From the NCBI GenBank assembly GCA_007131245.1, contig SLQX01000213.1, positions 1-56,425 of the forward strand: a DNA stretch of 56,425 nt, in the 5' to 3' direction. A program made the position numbers and the translations under genes. The notes under the pieces were generated by a model that saw nothing but the letters and a program-made list of their open reading frames with translations, was not told where the DNA came from and did no database searches. Shown here in pieces: positions 23,976 to 32,757 of the stretch (positions are counted from its first letter, which is position 1; every line of letters starts with the position of its first letter). Source of the stretch: Bacteroidales bacterium. Lineage in GTDB: Bacteria > Bacteroidota > Bacteroidia > Bacteroidales > UBA7960.

Positions 23976-24007
23976 CTTGTGGCAAACAGGTTAATTTTAT
24001 ACTTTTG
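23976..24007 (+). promoter_or_regulatory. Predicted promoter for hemN
   Basis: CTTG (23976-23979) lies 20 bases before TACTTTTG (24000-24007), an exact TAnnTTTG match with ideal spacing. It would start transcription about 90 bases upstream of hemN, separating it from hemLE. Confidence 0.5.
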
Positions 24008-24105
24008 CTTAAATGCAAAGATTAAGTGGTGCAATACAAACCAACACAATCATTGTATCATTGGGTCCAGCCCGGAATCATTGTTGTCTTCCATAAACCG
24101 TCATC

Positions 24106-25476
24106 ATGAACACAGACGTTCTTCAAAAATATAATAAACCAGGCCCCCGTTATACCAGCTATCCGCCGGCCACTTTTTTCCATGAAGGGGTAAATACAGA
24201 AAATTACAGGAATATGGTGGTTCATTCCAACCATGATCATCCTGAAAACATCTCCATATATATCCATATCCCTTTTTGTAAAAAATTCTGTTTTTTCTGT
24301 GGATGCAATACCAGCAGCTATCCCCACCATGAAATGCTGGAAAAATACATTGATGCACTCATCAGGGAGATAAAAGCCGTTTCCGCCTTGTTGGATACCT
24401 CTCGCCCTCTGACCCAAATACACTGGGGTGGTGGAACCCCCAACGCTATCGATCCGGGTTGGGTAAAAAAGGTTATGGATGTGCTCCTGCACACGTTCAG
24501 GCCCTCCCCAAAAGCAGAAATTGCCATGGAGTGCAATCCGGCTTACCTTGAACTTGAAGACATTGACCAGCTTGCCGCAATGGGGTTCAACAGACTAAGC
24601 CTTGGTATTCAGGATTATGACCAACATGTACTGCAACTGGTTAACCGCGAACCATCCCTTCACCCTCTTGAAAAGGTTGTTGCACGGATGAAGCAAAACA
24701 ACATGGAAGGTGTAAACCTGGATTTGATCTATGGCCTGCCGGGTCAAACCCCGGAGTCGTTCCAAAACACGGTGAAACAGGCACTGGAAATCTCACCCGA
24801 CAGGTTGGTCACTTTTTCTTACGCCCATGTTCCCTGGGTAAAATCTGCCCAAAAAAAACTTGAAGAATCAGGACTTCCAACTGCGGAGGAGAAGCTGGCC
24901 ATGTTTGAAGTAGCTTATAACCTGCTGACCCAAAACGGTTATACAGCCATTGGTATGGACCATTATGCAAAACCCAAAGATGAACTTGCAATAGCATTGA
25001 AAAACAATAACCTGCACCGCAATTTCCAGGGATATTGCACACGCGAAACCACCGGCCAGGTATATGGCTTTGGTGCTACTTCCATCAGCCAGCTACAGGG
25101 CGGCTATTATCAAAACCACAAAGACATCAACGATTATATCGAAGCCATCAATCAAAATGGATTTGCCACAGTAAGGGGCTATGAGCTAAGCCCCAAAGAT
25201 ATTATCAGGCGAACTATTATCAATGAAATAATGTGCAACGGATATCTCAACTTCCCCCAAATTGCCTCACGGTATCAAATAAGCACCCATGAACTGAAAA
25301 GCCTGGTAGGATTCAACGAAGAAAAGCTAAAGCCATACATTGATGATGGATTGCTGCAACTAAAAGAAGATAGCCTGGAACTCCTGGAAAATGGGTTTCT
25401 GGTAGTACGCAATATTGCCATGGAGTTTGATCCTTTGCTGGAACAAAGCAAAGGACAATACTCCCGAACGGTTTAA
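24106..25476 (+). CDS. hemN: Oxygen-independent coproporphyrinogen III dehydrogenase
   Basis: The protein has 456 aa. The radical-SAM cluster motif is CX3CX2CXC (Cys58, 62, 65, 67, in IPFCKKFCFFCGC), the form found in true HemN rather than the heme chaperone HemW. N-terminal GPRYTSYPPA and a C-terminal HemN_C domain are both present. It oxidatively decarboxylates two propionates of coproporphyrinogen III without oxygen. It sits between two gaps with promoter candidates, so it may be expressed separately. Confidence 0.96.
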   Translation: MNTDVLQKYNKPGPRYTSYPPATFFHEGVNTENYRNMVVHSNHDHPENISIYIHIPFCKKFCFFCGCNTSSYPHHEMLEKYIDALIREIKAVSALLDTSRPLTQIHWGGGTPNAIDPGWVKKVMDVLLHTFRPSPKAEIAMECNPAYLELEDIDQLAAMGFNRLSLGIQDYDQHVLQLVNREPSLHPLEKVVARMKQNNMEGVNLDLIYGLPGQTPESFQNTVKQALEISPDRLVTFSYAHVPWVKSAQKKLEESGLPTAEEKLAMFEVAYNLLTQNGYTAIGMDHYAKPKDELAIALKNNNLHRNFQGYCTRETTGQVYGFGATSISQLQGGYYQNHKDINDYIEAINQNGFATVRGYELSPKDIIRRTIINEIMCNGYLNFPQIASRYQISTHELKSLVGFNEEKLKPYIDDGLLQLKEDSLELLENGFLVVRNIAMEFDPLLEQSKGQYSRTV

Positions 25477-25576
25477 CCTATCTGTAAATACCGGCAAAAA
25501 CAATCACGGTTCTATATCTTTTGAAAAAGACACGGACACCAAACAACAATTTTCTGTTTTATCAACCCTGCTAAAG

Positions 25577-25606
25577 GTTGTCATGTTTCAATAAACTTTA
25601 TCTTCG
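25577..25606 (+). promoter_or_regulatory. Predicted promoter for hemY-hemH
   Basis: GTTG (25577-25580), 18-base spacer, TATCTTCG (25599-25606). The -7 sequence equals that of the hemA promoter candidate. The start would fall about 35 bases upstream of the hemY ATG. Confidence 0.4.
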
Positions 25607-25647
25607 TAGGGTTGTATTGTCTATAAGCAACAACAAAAACCAGCCAG

Positions 25648-27030
25648 ATGCCCAAAAAAGAATCCATACACACATTAGTCATCGGAGCCGGTCTTACCGG
25701 CCTTAGCACAGCTCACTACCTGAAAAAAGCAGGAATCCCTTTCATGGTTCTTGAGCAAAACGCAAAACCCGGGGGAGTGATACAGACTGTTACCGAAAAT
25801 GGATTCACCTATGAGCTGGGGCCCAATACGGGTGTCATTGGAAGCAGTGAAATTGCAGAGCTATTTGAAGATCTGGAGCCATATTGCCAGCTGGAAACTG
25901 CCAACGAAAACGCCAAAAAGCGTTACATCCTAAAAAAAGGAAAATGGGAGCCCCTTCCCTCGGGGGTATTGGAAGGCATCAAAACCCCCCTGTTCTCCCT
26001 GAAAGATAAATTCAGATTGCTGGGAGAGCCCTTTCGTAAAAAAGGGAAAAACCCACACGAAACGCTTGCAGAGCTTGTAAAACGGCGTATGGGGAAAAGC
26101 TTTCTGGATTATGCAGTGGACCCTTTCATCATTGGCGTTTATGCCGGTGACCCGGACAACCTGGTACCCATGTATGCCCTCCCCAAGCTCTATAATTTGG
26201 AACAAAACTATGGCAGTTTTATTGGGGGAGCCATCAAAAAACAAATGGAGAAAAAAACCGAATGGGAAAAAAAAGCAACCCGTAAAGTATTTTCAGCCAA
26301 AGGCGGTCTTTCCAGGCTCACCAGCGCACTTTACACCCATGCGGGTAAAGAGAATTTCACTTTTAATGTAAAGCAACTTCAGGTGATGCCCGAAAATGTT
26401 GCATACAGGGCCAGGTGGCAGTTATCGGGTGACAAATATGAAATCAGGGCCAAAAATGTGGTTTTCACGGGCGGATCCTTCAACCTGCAGGGACTGTTTC
26501 CTTTCCTGGATGAAGAAAAGATAAAAAATATCACCAACCTGCACTATGCAAAAATTATAGAAGTCACCCTGGGTTTTAAAAACTGGCAAGGGATCAATCT
26601 GGATGGCTTTGGAGGATTGATACCCTCCAGGGAGAAACGGAAAGTACTGGGAGTCCTGTATATGTCAACCCTTTTCAGTGGACGGGCACCCGATGGGGGA
26701 GCTTTGCTGACAGTATTTATGGGGGGTGTAAGAAATAAAGCCCTGTCAGAGCTGCCAGATGACCAAATCCGCAAAATTGTAAAAGATGAAATATCCAACC
26801 TGATGAAGCTACCGGAATTTAAGCCGGACCTTTTGAAAATAACCCGCTACGACTATGCCATCCCCCAGTATGAAGCAAACAGCGGTGTAAGATTTGATAC
26901 CATACGGTATTTTGAAAACCAGTTTCCCGGTCTTTTACTGGGAGGCAATATGCGTGATGGGATTGGCATGGCCGACAGGGCCAAACAGGGAAAAAGGCTC
27001 GCACAAAGAATCATAGGAAACCAAAAATGA
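25648..27030 (+). CDS. hemY: FAD-dependent protoporphyrinogen/coproporphyrinogen oxidase (HemY type)
   Basis: The protein has 460 aa. The N-terminal FAD-binding motif GAGLTGLSTAHYLKKAG is followed by PGGVIQT and FTYELGPNT, as in the HemY family. The middle part has DPFIIGVYAGDP and FSAKGGLSRLTSAL; the C terminus has PGLLLGGNMRDGIGMADR. The expected reaction is six-electron oxidation of protoporphyrinogen IX to protoporphyrin IX. In Gram-negatives this follows HemN; coproporphyrinogen oxidation is the alternative activity of related enzymes. Its stop overlaps the hemH start by 4 bases (ATGA). Confidence 0.93.
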   Translation: MPKKESIHTLVIGAGLTGLSTAHYLKKAGIPFMVLEQNAKPGGVIQTVTENGFTYELGPNTGVIGSSEIAELFEDLEPYCQLETANENAKKRYILKKGKWEPLPSGVLEGIKTPLFSLKDKFRLLGEPFRKKGKNPHETLAELVKRRMGKSFLDYAVDPFIIGVYAGDPDNLVPMYALPKLYNLEQNYGSFIGGAIKKQMEKKTEWEKKATRKVFSAKGGLSRLTSALYTHAGKENFTFNVKQLQVMPENVAYRARWQLSGDKYEIRAKNVVFTGGSFNLQGLFPFLDEEKIKNITNLHYAKIIEVTLGFKNWQGINLDGFGGLIPSREKRKVLGVLYMSTLFSGRAPDGGALLTVFMGGVRNKALSELPDDQIRKIVKDEISNLMKLPEFKPDLLKITRYDYAIPQYEANSGVRFDTIRYFENQFPGLLLGGNMRDGIGMADRAKQGKRLAQRIIGNQK

Positions 27031-28040
27031 ATAAAACAGCTATCATTTTATCCAATACGGGTACCCCAGACGACGCATCTGTGGCAGCTGTCAGGCGTTA
27101 CCTCAAACAGTTCCTTGGAGACAAAAGGGTAATTACCATGCCGGCATGGCTCCGAAAACTCCTTGTCAATGGCATCATTGTACCTTTCAGGGCTCCTAGA
27201 TCAGCCAGGCTTTACCAAAAAGTATGGACAGAGAAAGGCTCTCCCCTGTTGTCGTATTCCCAAAGCCTCAGGCAAAAACTGCAACAACAATTGGGAGATG
27301 AATTTGATGTTTTGCTGGGCATGCGTTACGGAAACCCCTCCCTGGAAAGTGCACTGCAAACCGTTCAGCAAAAGAACTACCCCAACCTTATCCTGGCACC
27401 CCTATTCCCCCAGTATGCATCTTCAACAACAGGCTCCATCACTGAGCTGGTTCATCATACCCTGCACAAGTGGAACAATATTCCTGCGTTGAAAACCATC
27501 GCCCCTTTCTTTGAGAATGAAAGGTTCATTGAAAATGTCGCAGAAAATATTCGCAAAAACAATCCTGACAACTACCAGCATATCCTTTTCAGCTATCATG
27601 GGCTGCCCCTTCGCCATCTGCGTGCCACCCACCAGGGTAAAGACTGCACCCATTTTCATTGCACAAAGGAAATGAACCACCAGAATGTGTTTTGCTACCA
27701 GGCAGCATGCTATGCAACCACAAAGCTGCTGGCACGCAAATTGAATCTCAGGGAAAGTGATTACTCCGTTTGTTTCCAGTCACGTTTTTCAACAAGCTGG
27801 CTCTCTCCCTTTACCGATGAAGTGATAGTAAAAAAAGCCAGACAGGGTGTTACATCCCTGCTTATTACCAGCCCCTCATTCGTAACCGATTGCCTGGAAA
27901 CCATTATTGAACTGGGAGATGAATACAAATCCCTTTTCCTGGAGAACGGTGGCCAGGAATTTCAATGGGTTGAAAGCCTCAACGATCAAACAAACTGGGT
28001 GTCAACCCTTAAACACCTTATACTAAATGACGTTAAATAA
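27027..28040 (+). CDS. hemH: Ferrochelatase
   Basis: The protein has 337 aa with the catalytic His191 in LFSYHGLP and the conserved CFQSRFSTSWLSPFTDE and SPSFVTDCLETIIEL segments. A cysteine-containing stretch, CTHFHCTKEMN...CYQAACYATT, follows the active-site His. It inserts Fe2+ into the porphyrin, the last step to protoheme (or to coproheme in the alternative route). Its ATG overlaps the hemY stop, indicating translational coupling. Confidence 0.95.
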   Translation: MNKTAIILSNTGTPDDASVAAVRRYLKQFLGDKRVITMPAWLRKLLVNGIIVPFRAPRSARLYQKVWTEKGSPLLSYSQSLRQKLQQQLGDEFDVLLGMRYGNPSLESALQTVQQKNYPNLILAPLFPQYASSTTGSITELVHHTLHKWNNIPALKTIAPFFENERFIENVAENIRKNNPDNYQHILFSYHGLPLRHLRATHQGKDCTHFHCTKEMNHQNVFCYQAACYATTKLLARKLNLRESDYSVCFQSRFSTSWLSPFTDEVIVKKARQGVTSLLITSPSFVTDCLETIIELGDEYKSLFLENGGQEFQWVESLNDQTNWVSTLKHLILNDVK

Positions 28041-28083
28041 GTTTCGCACCACAATTTTGCTTAAAAAAAACGTACTTTGCATA

Positions 28084-28091
28084 TATCTTTG
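28084..28091 (+). promoter_or_regulatory. -7 element upstream of lipoprotein gene
   Basis: TATCTTTG matches TAnnTTTG exactly. TTTG at 28056-28059 is a possible -33 box, but the 24-base spacer is long. It would give separate transcription of the lipoprotein after the heme cluster. Confidence 0.4.
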
Positions 28092-28161
28092 TACAAACAA
28101 TTAATTAACCCCAGCCATGCCAAACAACAGCCAAACAAACAATAAGCAATACATACCACCC

Positions 28162-28980
28162 ATGAAAGCAAGCTCATACCTTGTAATTATTTTGGTGGGT
28201 TTTATTTACGCATGCAGCTCGATCACCTCGGCTCCTTTATCGCAGGTGGGGAGCCACCCAACCCAAAACCTCTCTGAGGTGCCGGACGATGGATATGCAT
28301 ACATTGCTGACAGTGTTATACAAATCCGAAGCCTTTTCACTGACGACAGCATTCGCATCCAGGCCAAAACATCTCATCCGGTTGCCATCCGAAGCATACT
28401 GACCAACGGTGTTTCCATCTGGGTTGATCACAAAGGGAAAAGAAATGAAGATTATGGCATCAGTTTTCCAGCTGCTCGTTCTGAAATGTTGAGAAAGCAG
28501 GAAGAGATAATGGAACAACTGCAACAAAAAGGAGACACCGTGAAATCCATACCCTTCAACCCTCAAAAATGGGTGCAACTTGTTAACGAGAGAGATGCAG
28601 TGATCATTGATAAACAGGGAACCCAATTCGCAGACACAAATATTGCCCGCTTATGGATGGATGACATACGGAGAACATTGCATTATGATATAAGGTTGAG
28701 TTTGACGCAGATGGGAATCGACCGGGAAAAGTCTGCACAGGTTAGTGTTGGTTTCAGTTCTGAAGTACACCAGGCCCAGCTACTGAGCGGACAGGGCGGT
28801 GGGATGGCAGTGAGTGGTGACAATTTTGGCAGGTCCCGACGGCAAACGGAACAGCAACTGGAAAGAGCCAGACTAATACCCGTGAAAGGATGGATCCTGT
28901 TTTTGCTGGATGATGATTCTGCTGCGGACGCTCCTGCTGAAACCCAAAAACAAAGGAATGATAATTACTATCCTTATTAA
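28162..28980 (+). CDS. Lipoprotein of unknown function (LPP20/LPOR-like flavour uncertain)
   Basis: The frame opens at an ATG at 28117, but the ATG at 28162 starts a standard lipoprotein signal (MKASSYLVIILVGFIYAC), giving 272 aa. The mature part has no recognised domain. It includes a helical EMLRKQEEIMEQLQQKG segment, a glycine-rich stretch near LLSGQGGGMAVSGDNFGRSRRQTEQQLERARL, and an acidic, polar C terminus ending YYPY. It lies 121 bases after hemH and 18 bases before the DoxX gene. Function unknown. Confidence 0.75.
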   Translation: MKASSYLVIILVGFIYACSSITSAPLSQVGSHPTQNLSEVPDDGYAYIADSVIQIRSLFTDDSIRIQAKTSHPVAIRSILTNGVSIWVDHKGKRNEDYGISFPAARSEMLRKQEEIMEQLQQKGDTVKSIPFNPQKWVQLVNERDAVIIDKQGTQFADTNIARLWMDDIRRTLHYDIRLSLTQMGIDREKSAQVSVGFSSEVHQAQLLSGQGGGMAVSGDNFGRSRRQTEQQLERARLIPVKGWILFLLDDDSAADAPAETQKQRNDNYYPY

Positions 28981-28998
28981 AAATCAAAACCTTTTGAT

Positions 28999-29406
28999 AT
29001 GGTAAAAATCTTTGATGCTTCTGTTTCGGCTTTCAAAACGCACTTATCTCTTCTTATCTTACGATTGGGGATGGGAGCCCTCATGCTGACCCACGGCTGG
29101 CCAAAACTGATGCGTTTGTTCAGCGGTGAAGAAATCACCTTCCCCGATCCCCTGGGCCTGGGAAGTACTTTCTCCCTGGTGCTGGCTACCCTTGCCGAAG
29201 TGCTGGGTTCGTTGATGGTAATGTCCGGACTGGCAACACGGCTGGCGGCTTTTTCGCTCATTTTTACCATGGGGGTGGCCGTATTTATTGTCCATGCCAA
29301 CGACCCTTTCAGTTATAAGGAGCTTGGGCTGGTCTACCTGATAGGATTCATAGCATTGTTTATTACCGGTGCTGGTAAATACTCCCTTGACAGGTTGATA
29401 AGGTAA
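28999..29406 (+). CDS. DoxX-family membrane protein
   Basis: The protein has 135 aa and four predicted helices with the family pattern LLILRLGMGALMLTHGWPKLMRLFSG near the N terminus, and GSLMVMSGLATRLAA and FIALFITGAGKYSLDRL further on. DoxX proteins are small inner-membrane proteins linked in various species to quinone/thiosulfate or redox homeostasis; the role here is not fixed by context. It starts 18 bases after the lipoprotein stop and ends before a strong hairpin. Confidence 0.88.
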   Translation: MVKIFDASVSAFKTHLSLLILRLGMGALMLTHGWPKLMRLFSGEEITFPDPLGLGSTFSLVLATLAEVLGSLMVMSGLATRLAAFSLIFTMGVAVFIVHANDPFSYKELGLVYLIGFIALFITGAGKYSLDRLIR

Positions 29407-29424
29407 GAATTAGCTAAAAAAAAC

Positions 29425-29494
29425 AGCAAGCAACCACAAAGGCCAATTGAATGCAATACGTACGTTGCAAAATAAACTTTTGTGGTTGTTTGCT
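29425..29494. terminator. Bidirectional terminator-like hairpin between convergent genes
   Basis: A 17-bp stem (two G-U pairs) pairs 29425-29441 with 29478-29494 around a 36-base loop, which itself holds the arms TGCAA/TTGCA (29452-29456, 29465-29469). A-runs precede it (29416-29423). It sits midway between the convergent DoxX gene and the TonB receptor gene, the right place for a terminator serving both. Confidence 0.6.
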
Positions 29495-29537
29495 ATTTGC
29501 GACTTTGAAACAATCAAAGCCATCTAATCTATCTCCT

Positions 29538-31781
29538 TTATTCGATACTATAGCGTAACCCCAGGTAGAACATGCGTCCCATGATGGGTCCCCATATCCG
29601 CGAAGCATCAAAATGCTCACCGAAAGGTTCTTGAGCAGCAATAATAGGATTGTCCTGCTTAAAGTTGGTTAGATTTTCGCCCCCTATATATAAATCAAAG
29701 CTATTCCAGCGACGGGTGATTTGTCCGTGTAAAATGGTATAAGCAGGAGATTGTGCAGGCATTCTGAACTCTCCGGGCAGCTCCTCTGCTCCAGGAATCC
29801 GGCTTTTGCCATTGAACTGTGCAGTAAGATCTACCTGCCAGTTATTGTTGCGCGACAGCCACGAACCTGAAAGCATACCTGTGTGGTTATTGACAAAGGG
29901 TTTACTCAACAAATCACCATCAATAGTGGTTTTCACATCCGTAAGTCTGAAGGCAGCGGTTATTTCCAAAAACAACAAGGGTTCGAATTTGAGCTCAACC
30001 TGCGAATTGTTAGCATAGGATTTTCCATCCAGATTGTAAAACCGCGCTGCTCCATATTGCGAATCCACATCCACTATCAATTGATTTAGAAAATCAGTCC
30101 GGTAATATTCAAGAGCCAGTGAGGCATCCCTGCCCAACATAAAAAACGATTGTGTAACACTCCCCCCGTAGTTCCAGGCTTCCTCGGCATTAATCTCCTC
30201 TTCAAAAATCAACTGGCGGTTGCTCACCAGCAAACCTGTGTTTTCAGCAATTTTGCTGGGCACCCTGTAGCCTTTTCCAACCGATGCTCTCAGGGTTGTT
30301 GTGGGAGATAGGTTGGTGCGGGTATGAAGGCGGGGCGTCACAAAAGTTCCATGCAGGTTGTGAAAATCGGTCCGCAAACCCACTATCCCCACAAACACAT
30401 CCTCAAAACTGTAAGTATACTGACCAAAAATACCGGGAACAGACTCGGTACGATCCAGGTTGGTGTCATCATATAAGCGTTCACGATAATCATCCCAGAT
30501 GTAACTCACACCAGCACTCAGCATATGGTCAGGGTCATTGCCAATGGAGTTTTCATAAATGATATTGGCATATAACGTATTTTGGCGGGCCTTGTAATTA
30601 TTAAGACCATATTGGGCATCGTGGTTGTGGTGAATAAAACTCAGCTGGGTTCCGATGCTGCCATCAGGCTGTCCGGGGAGAAAAAACCCGGTACGGGCAA
30701 ATGCCTCATAGCGGTCTGTATTTACACCAAACCCGTAATAGTCGGTATTCCCAAACTGTGAACCATTTTCAAAAAATGATAATTGCCCACCGCGGCGATC
30801 CTCCTGCATTACCCGAAAACCAAATTGAGACTCCATCACCCCAGGTAGATCATAGCGATAACGGTTCACAATATTGTATTTACGCAAAAGGGGATGATCC
30901 AAAAAAGAATTCTCGTTGTGATCAAACTTGTTTTCCAGGATTTCACCGTGAGCCATCACCATGGTTGACCACTGGTCATTCAAGCGCACTGCTGAGTTGA
31001 TAGTACTTTCCAGACGGCCGAAGTCATTGCCGTAAAAGTTGTAATAAAAAAGATCGGAAGCTTCGGGTTTTCTCAGCTCAACATTTATTTGGCCTGTAAT
31101 CGATTCATATCCGTTTACAACACTCCCTGCACCCTTGGAGACATGAATGCTTTCCATCCATGGCCCGGGAATAAAACCGAGTCCATAGGGTTGGCCTAAA
31201 CCTCGTATGGTAGGTGTGTTTTCAGTCAATATTTGGCTGTAAATACCCGCAAGCCCCAAAAGTTCGATCTGCTGTGCACCAGATACAGCATCCGTAAATG
31301 AAACATCCACAGAAGCATTGGTTTCAAAAGCTTCTGACAGATTGCAGCAGGCTGCCCGCTGGAGTTCATCTTCGGTAATGACATTGGTATAAATGGGTTC
31401 AATGGATGAAACATGACTTCCTGACTTACGGCTGGAAACTACCACTTCGTCCAGTTGTTTGGATGAAACCAGCACTACATCCAGGTTTCTTTGTGCGGAC
31501 TCAACCCAAATGGTGTCTGACTGATACCCCATAAAGCTAACTACTAACCTGTGGGGTAAATCAACACTGGTATTGAGCTGAAAAACACCATCTCCATTGG
31601 TTGCCGCACCTTGTGTGGTTCCAAGCCAAACTACATTGGCTCCGGCCAATGGCGTTTTATCAGCTCCTGCTTCACCAGATCCACCAAACACCTGCCCGCT
31701 TATGTTGTCATCAGGGCCAATTGCAAAGGCAGTATTCCATATAAAAATAAGAGAAAGTGAGATTATCTTTATTGTATTCAT
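29538..31781 (-). CDS. TonB-dependent outer-membrane receptor (metal-associated type)
   Basis: The protein has 747 aa. A signal peptide ends near FAIG. A carboxypeptidase-regulatory-like domain (about 28-110) precedes the plug (about 125-235, with RAACCNLSEAFETN and QIELLGLAGIYSQILTENTP) and a 22-strand type barrel ending in an aromatic-rich FYLGLRYSIE. The NLSEAFETN-type plug recurs in Bacteroidota receptors encoded with HMA and HYC_CC_PP proteins, which suggests copper or another soft metal, free or chelated. It is the last gene of the leftward metal operon, 100 bases after the small HMA protein. Confidence 0.9.
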   Translation of the reverse strand: MNTIKIISLSLIFIWNTAFAIGPDDNISGQVFGGSGEAGADKTPLAGANVVWLGTTQGAATNGDGVFQLNTSVDLPHRLVVSFMGYQSDTIWVESAQRNLDVVLVSSKQLDEVVVSSRKSGSHVSSIEPIYTNVITEDELQRAACCNLSEAFETNASVDVSFTDAVSGAQQIELLGLAGIYSQILTENTPTIRGLGQPYGLGFIPGPWMESIHVSKGAGSVVNGYESITGQINVELRKPEASDLFYYNFYGNDFGRLESTINSAVRLNDQWSTMVMAHGEILENKFDHNENSFLDHPLLRKYNIVNRYRYDLPGVMESQFGFRVMQEDRRGGQLSFFENGSQFGNTDYYGFGVNTDRYEAFARTGFFLPGQPDGSIGTQLSFIHHNHDAQYGLNNYKARQNTLYANIIYENSIGNDPDHMLSAGVSYIWDDYRERLYDDTNLDRTESVPGIFGQYTYSFEDVFVGIVGLRTDFHNLHGTFVTPRLHTRTNLSPTTTLRASVGKGYRVPSKIAENTGLLVSNRQLIFEEEINAEEAWNYGGSVTQSFFMLGRDASLALEYYRTDFLNQLIVDVDSQYGAARFYNLDGKSYANNSQVELKFEPLLFLEITAAFRLTDVKTTIDGDLLSKPFVNNHTGMLSGSWLSRNNNWQVDLTAQFNGKSRIPGAEELPGEFRMPAQSPAYTILHGQITRRWNSFDLYIGGENLTNFKQDNPIIAAQEPFGEHFDASRIWGPIMGRMFYLGLRYSIE

Positions 31782-31881
31782 TTTTTTCAGTATTTAATTT
31801 GTTGTGTTAAAAATTCGGTCGTACTATCAACCAAACGATGTGTATCCCCAGACTGGCAATTGACAACAGAAATACAACCCG

Positions 31882-32094
31882 TTAATTTTGTGACAGTTTA
31901 TAATCACCAAGGTTTTCCAACAAGTCATTCATAGTGTGAAGTGAAGGCTGCGGTTCTGCTTCAATTTTCATAACACTTTCATGGTACATCACCCCAACAT
32001 GGACTACGGCGTCAAGGTTTTCAACAGCTTTCTTCACCTTGTTTACAGAATGTTGGCAATGCAGGCCTGTTATTTTATACTGTTTTACTGACAT
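31882..32094 (-). CDS. Small HMA-fold protein with CxxS in place of CxxC
   Basis: The protein has 70 aa and the betaalphabeta-betaalphabeta pattern of Atx1/CopZ-type metallochaperones: KYQ-like first strand YKITGLHCQHSVNKVKKAVENLDAVVHVGV, then VMKIEAEP and a last helix. The metal motif GMxCxxC is GLHCQHS (Cys13, Ser16), so one of the two thiol ligands is missing; His12 or His15 could substitute. Length and fold are otherwise normal. It is cytoplasmic (no signal peptide) and lies between a periplasmic HMA protein gene and the TonB receptor gene, same strand. Confidence 0.8.
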   Translation of the reverse strand: MSVKQYKITGLHCQHSVNKVKKAVENLDAVVHVGVMYHESVMKIEAEPQPSLHTMNDLLENLGDYKLSQN

Positions 32095-32153
32095 GACTTT
32101 CAGATTTAAATTTCAAACAATTGGATTTCACAGAACACATCAAAACAGAGCCC

Positions 32154-32549
32154 TTAGTCTTCATTGTATAGCTTGTTGTTTTCCAACATTTCAGACTCTC
32201 TCTCATAGATACAGCAATGGTGCAGATTGCTATGGGTTTCATCGTCCGTAATAAAGTTTTCGGTATCATGTCCAGCTTCGGCAATGGCCCTTTCAATGGA
32301 TTCTTGATCCGTGCGGCTAGTACGATAAACCACAGTGATTTTCTGTTCCTGCTGGTTCCAATCGGCACGGCGCACACCTCTTACTGTAAGGGCGGCCCGC
32401 TCAATCCGATCCTTGCACATTCCACAATTGCCCAATACAGTAAATTCTACTTCTTCAGAGTTGCGCCCCTGGGCTGCGGTTTCATTTGTAAATTGAAAAA
32501 ATATGGCAAACAACGCCATGATAGCTATTAGATTAACTTGCGATTTCAT
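32154..32549 (-). CDS. Exported heavy-metal-associated (HMA) domain protein
   Basis: The protein has 131 aa. An N-terminal hydrophobic signal (IAIMALFAIFFQF...AAQG) suggests export. The HMA domain follows, VEFTVLGNCGMCKDRIERAALTVRGVRRADW, with the intact CxxC at Cys42/Cys45. After the domain comes a second possible metal site, HSNLHHCC (106-113), then an acidic helical tail. It should bind a soft metal such as Cu+ in the periplasm. It ends 59 bases before the small HMA gene. Confidence 0.83.
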   Translation of the reverse strand: MKSQVNLIAIMALFAIFFQFTNETAAQGRNSEEVEFTVLGNCGMCKDRIERAALTVRGVRRADWNQQEQKITVVYRTSRTDQESIERAIAEAGHDTENFITDDETHSNLHHCCIYERESEMLENNKLYNED

Positions 32550-32757
32550 TTTTATCTAATTTAAAGGGTTTGTGAATTTTGTATAAGTTGTTTCATAATG
32601 ATGTATCTCATTACAGGATGGCTTAAAGGTGGCTATCAAGTATTTCTTACTTTTCAAGCCCGGGATGTCCACCTGGTAGGTGTATCCATACCATCATAAT
32701 CCGGCCAAAACGGCAGGGAGTTCCTGGTGTTTCAGTATCCTTGTGTCTGAAACAAAC

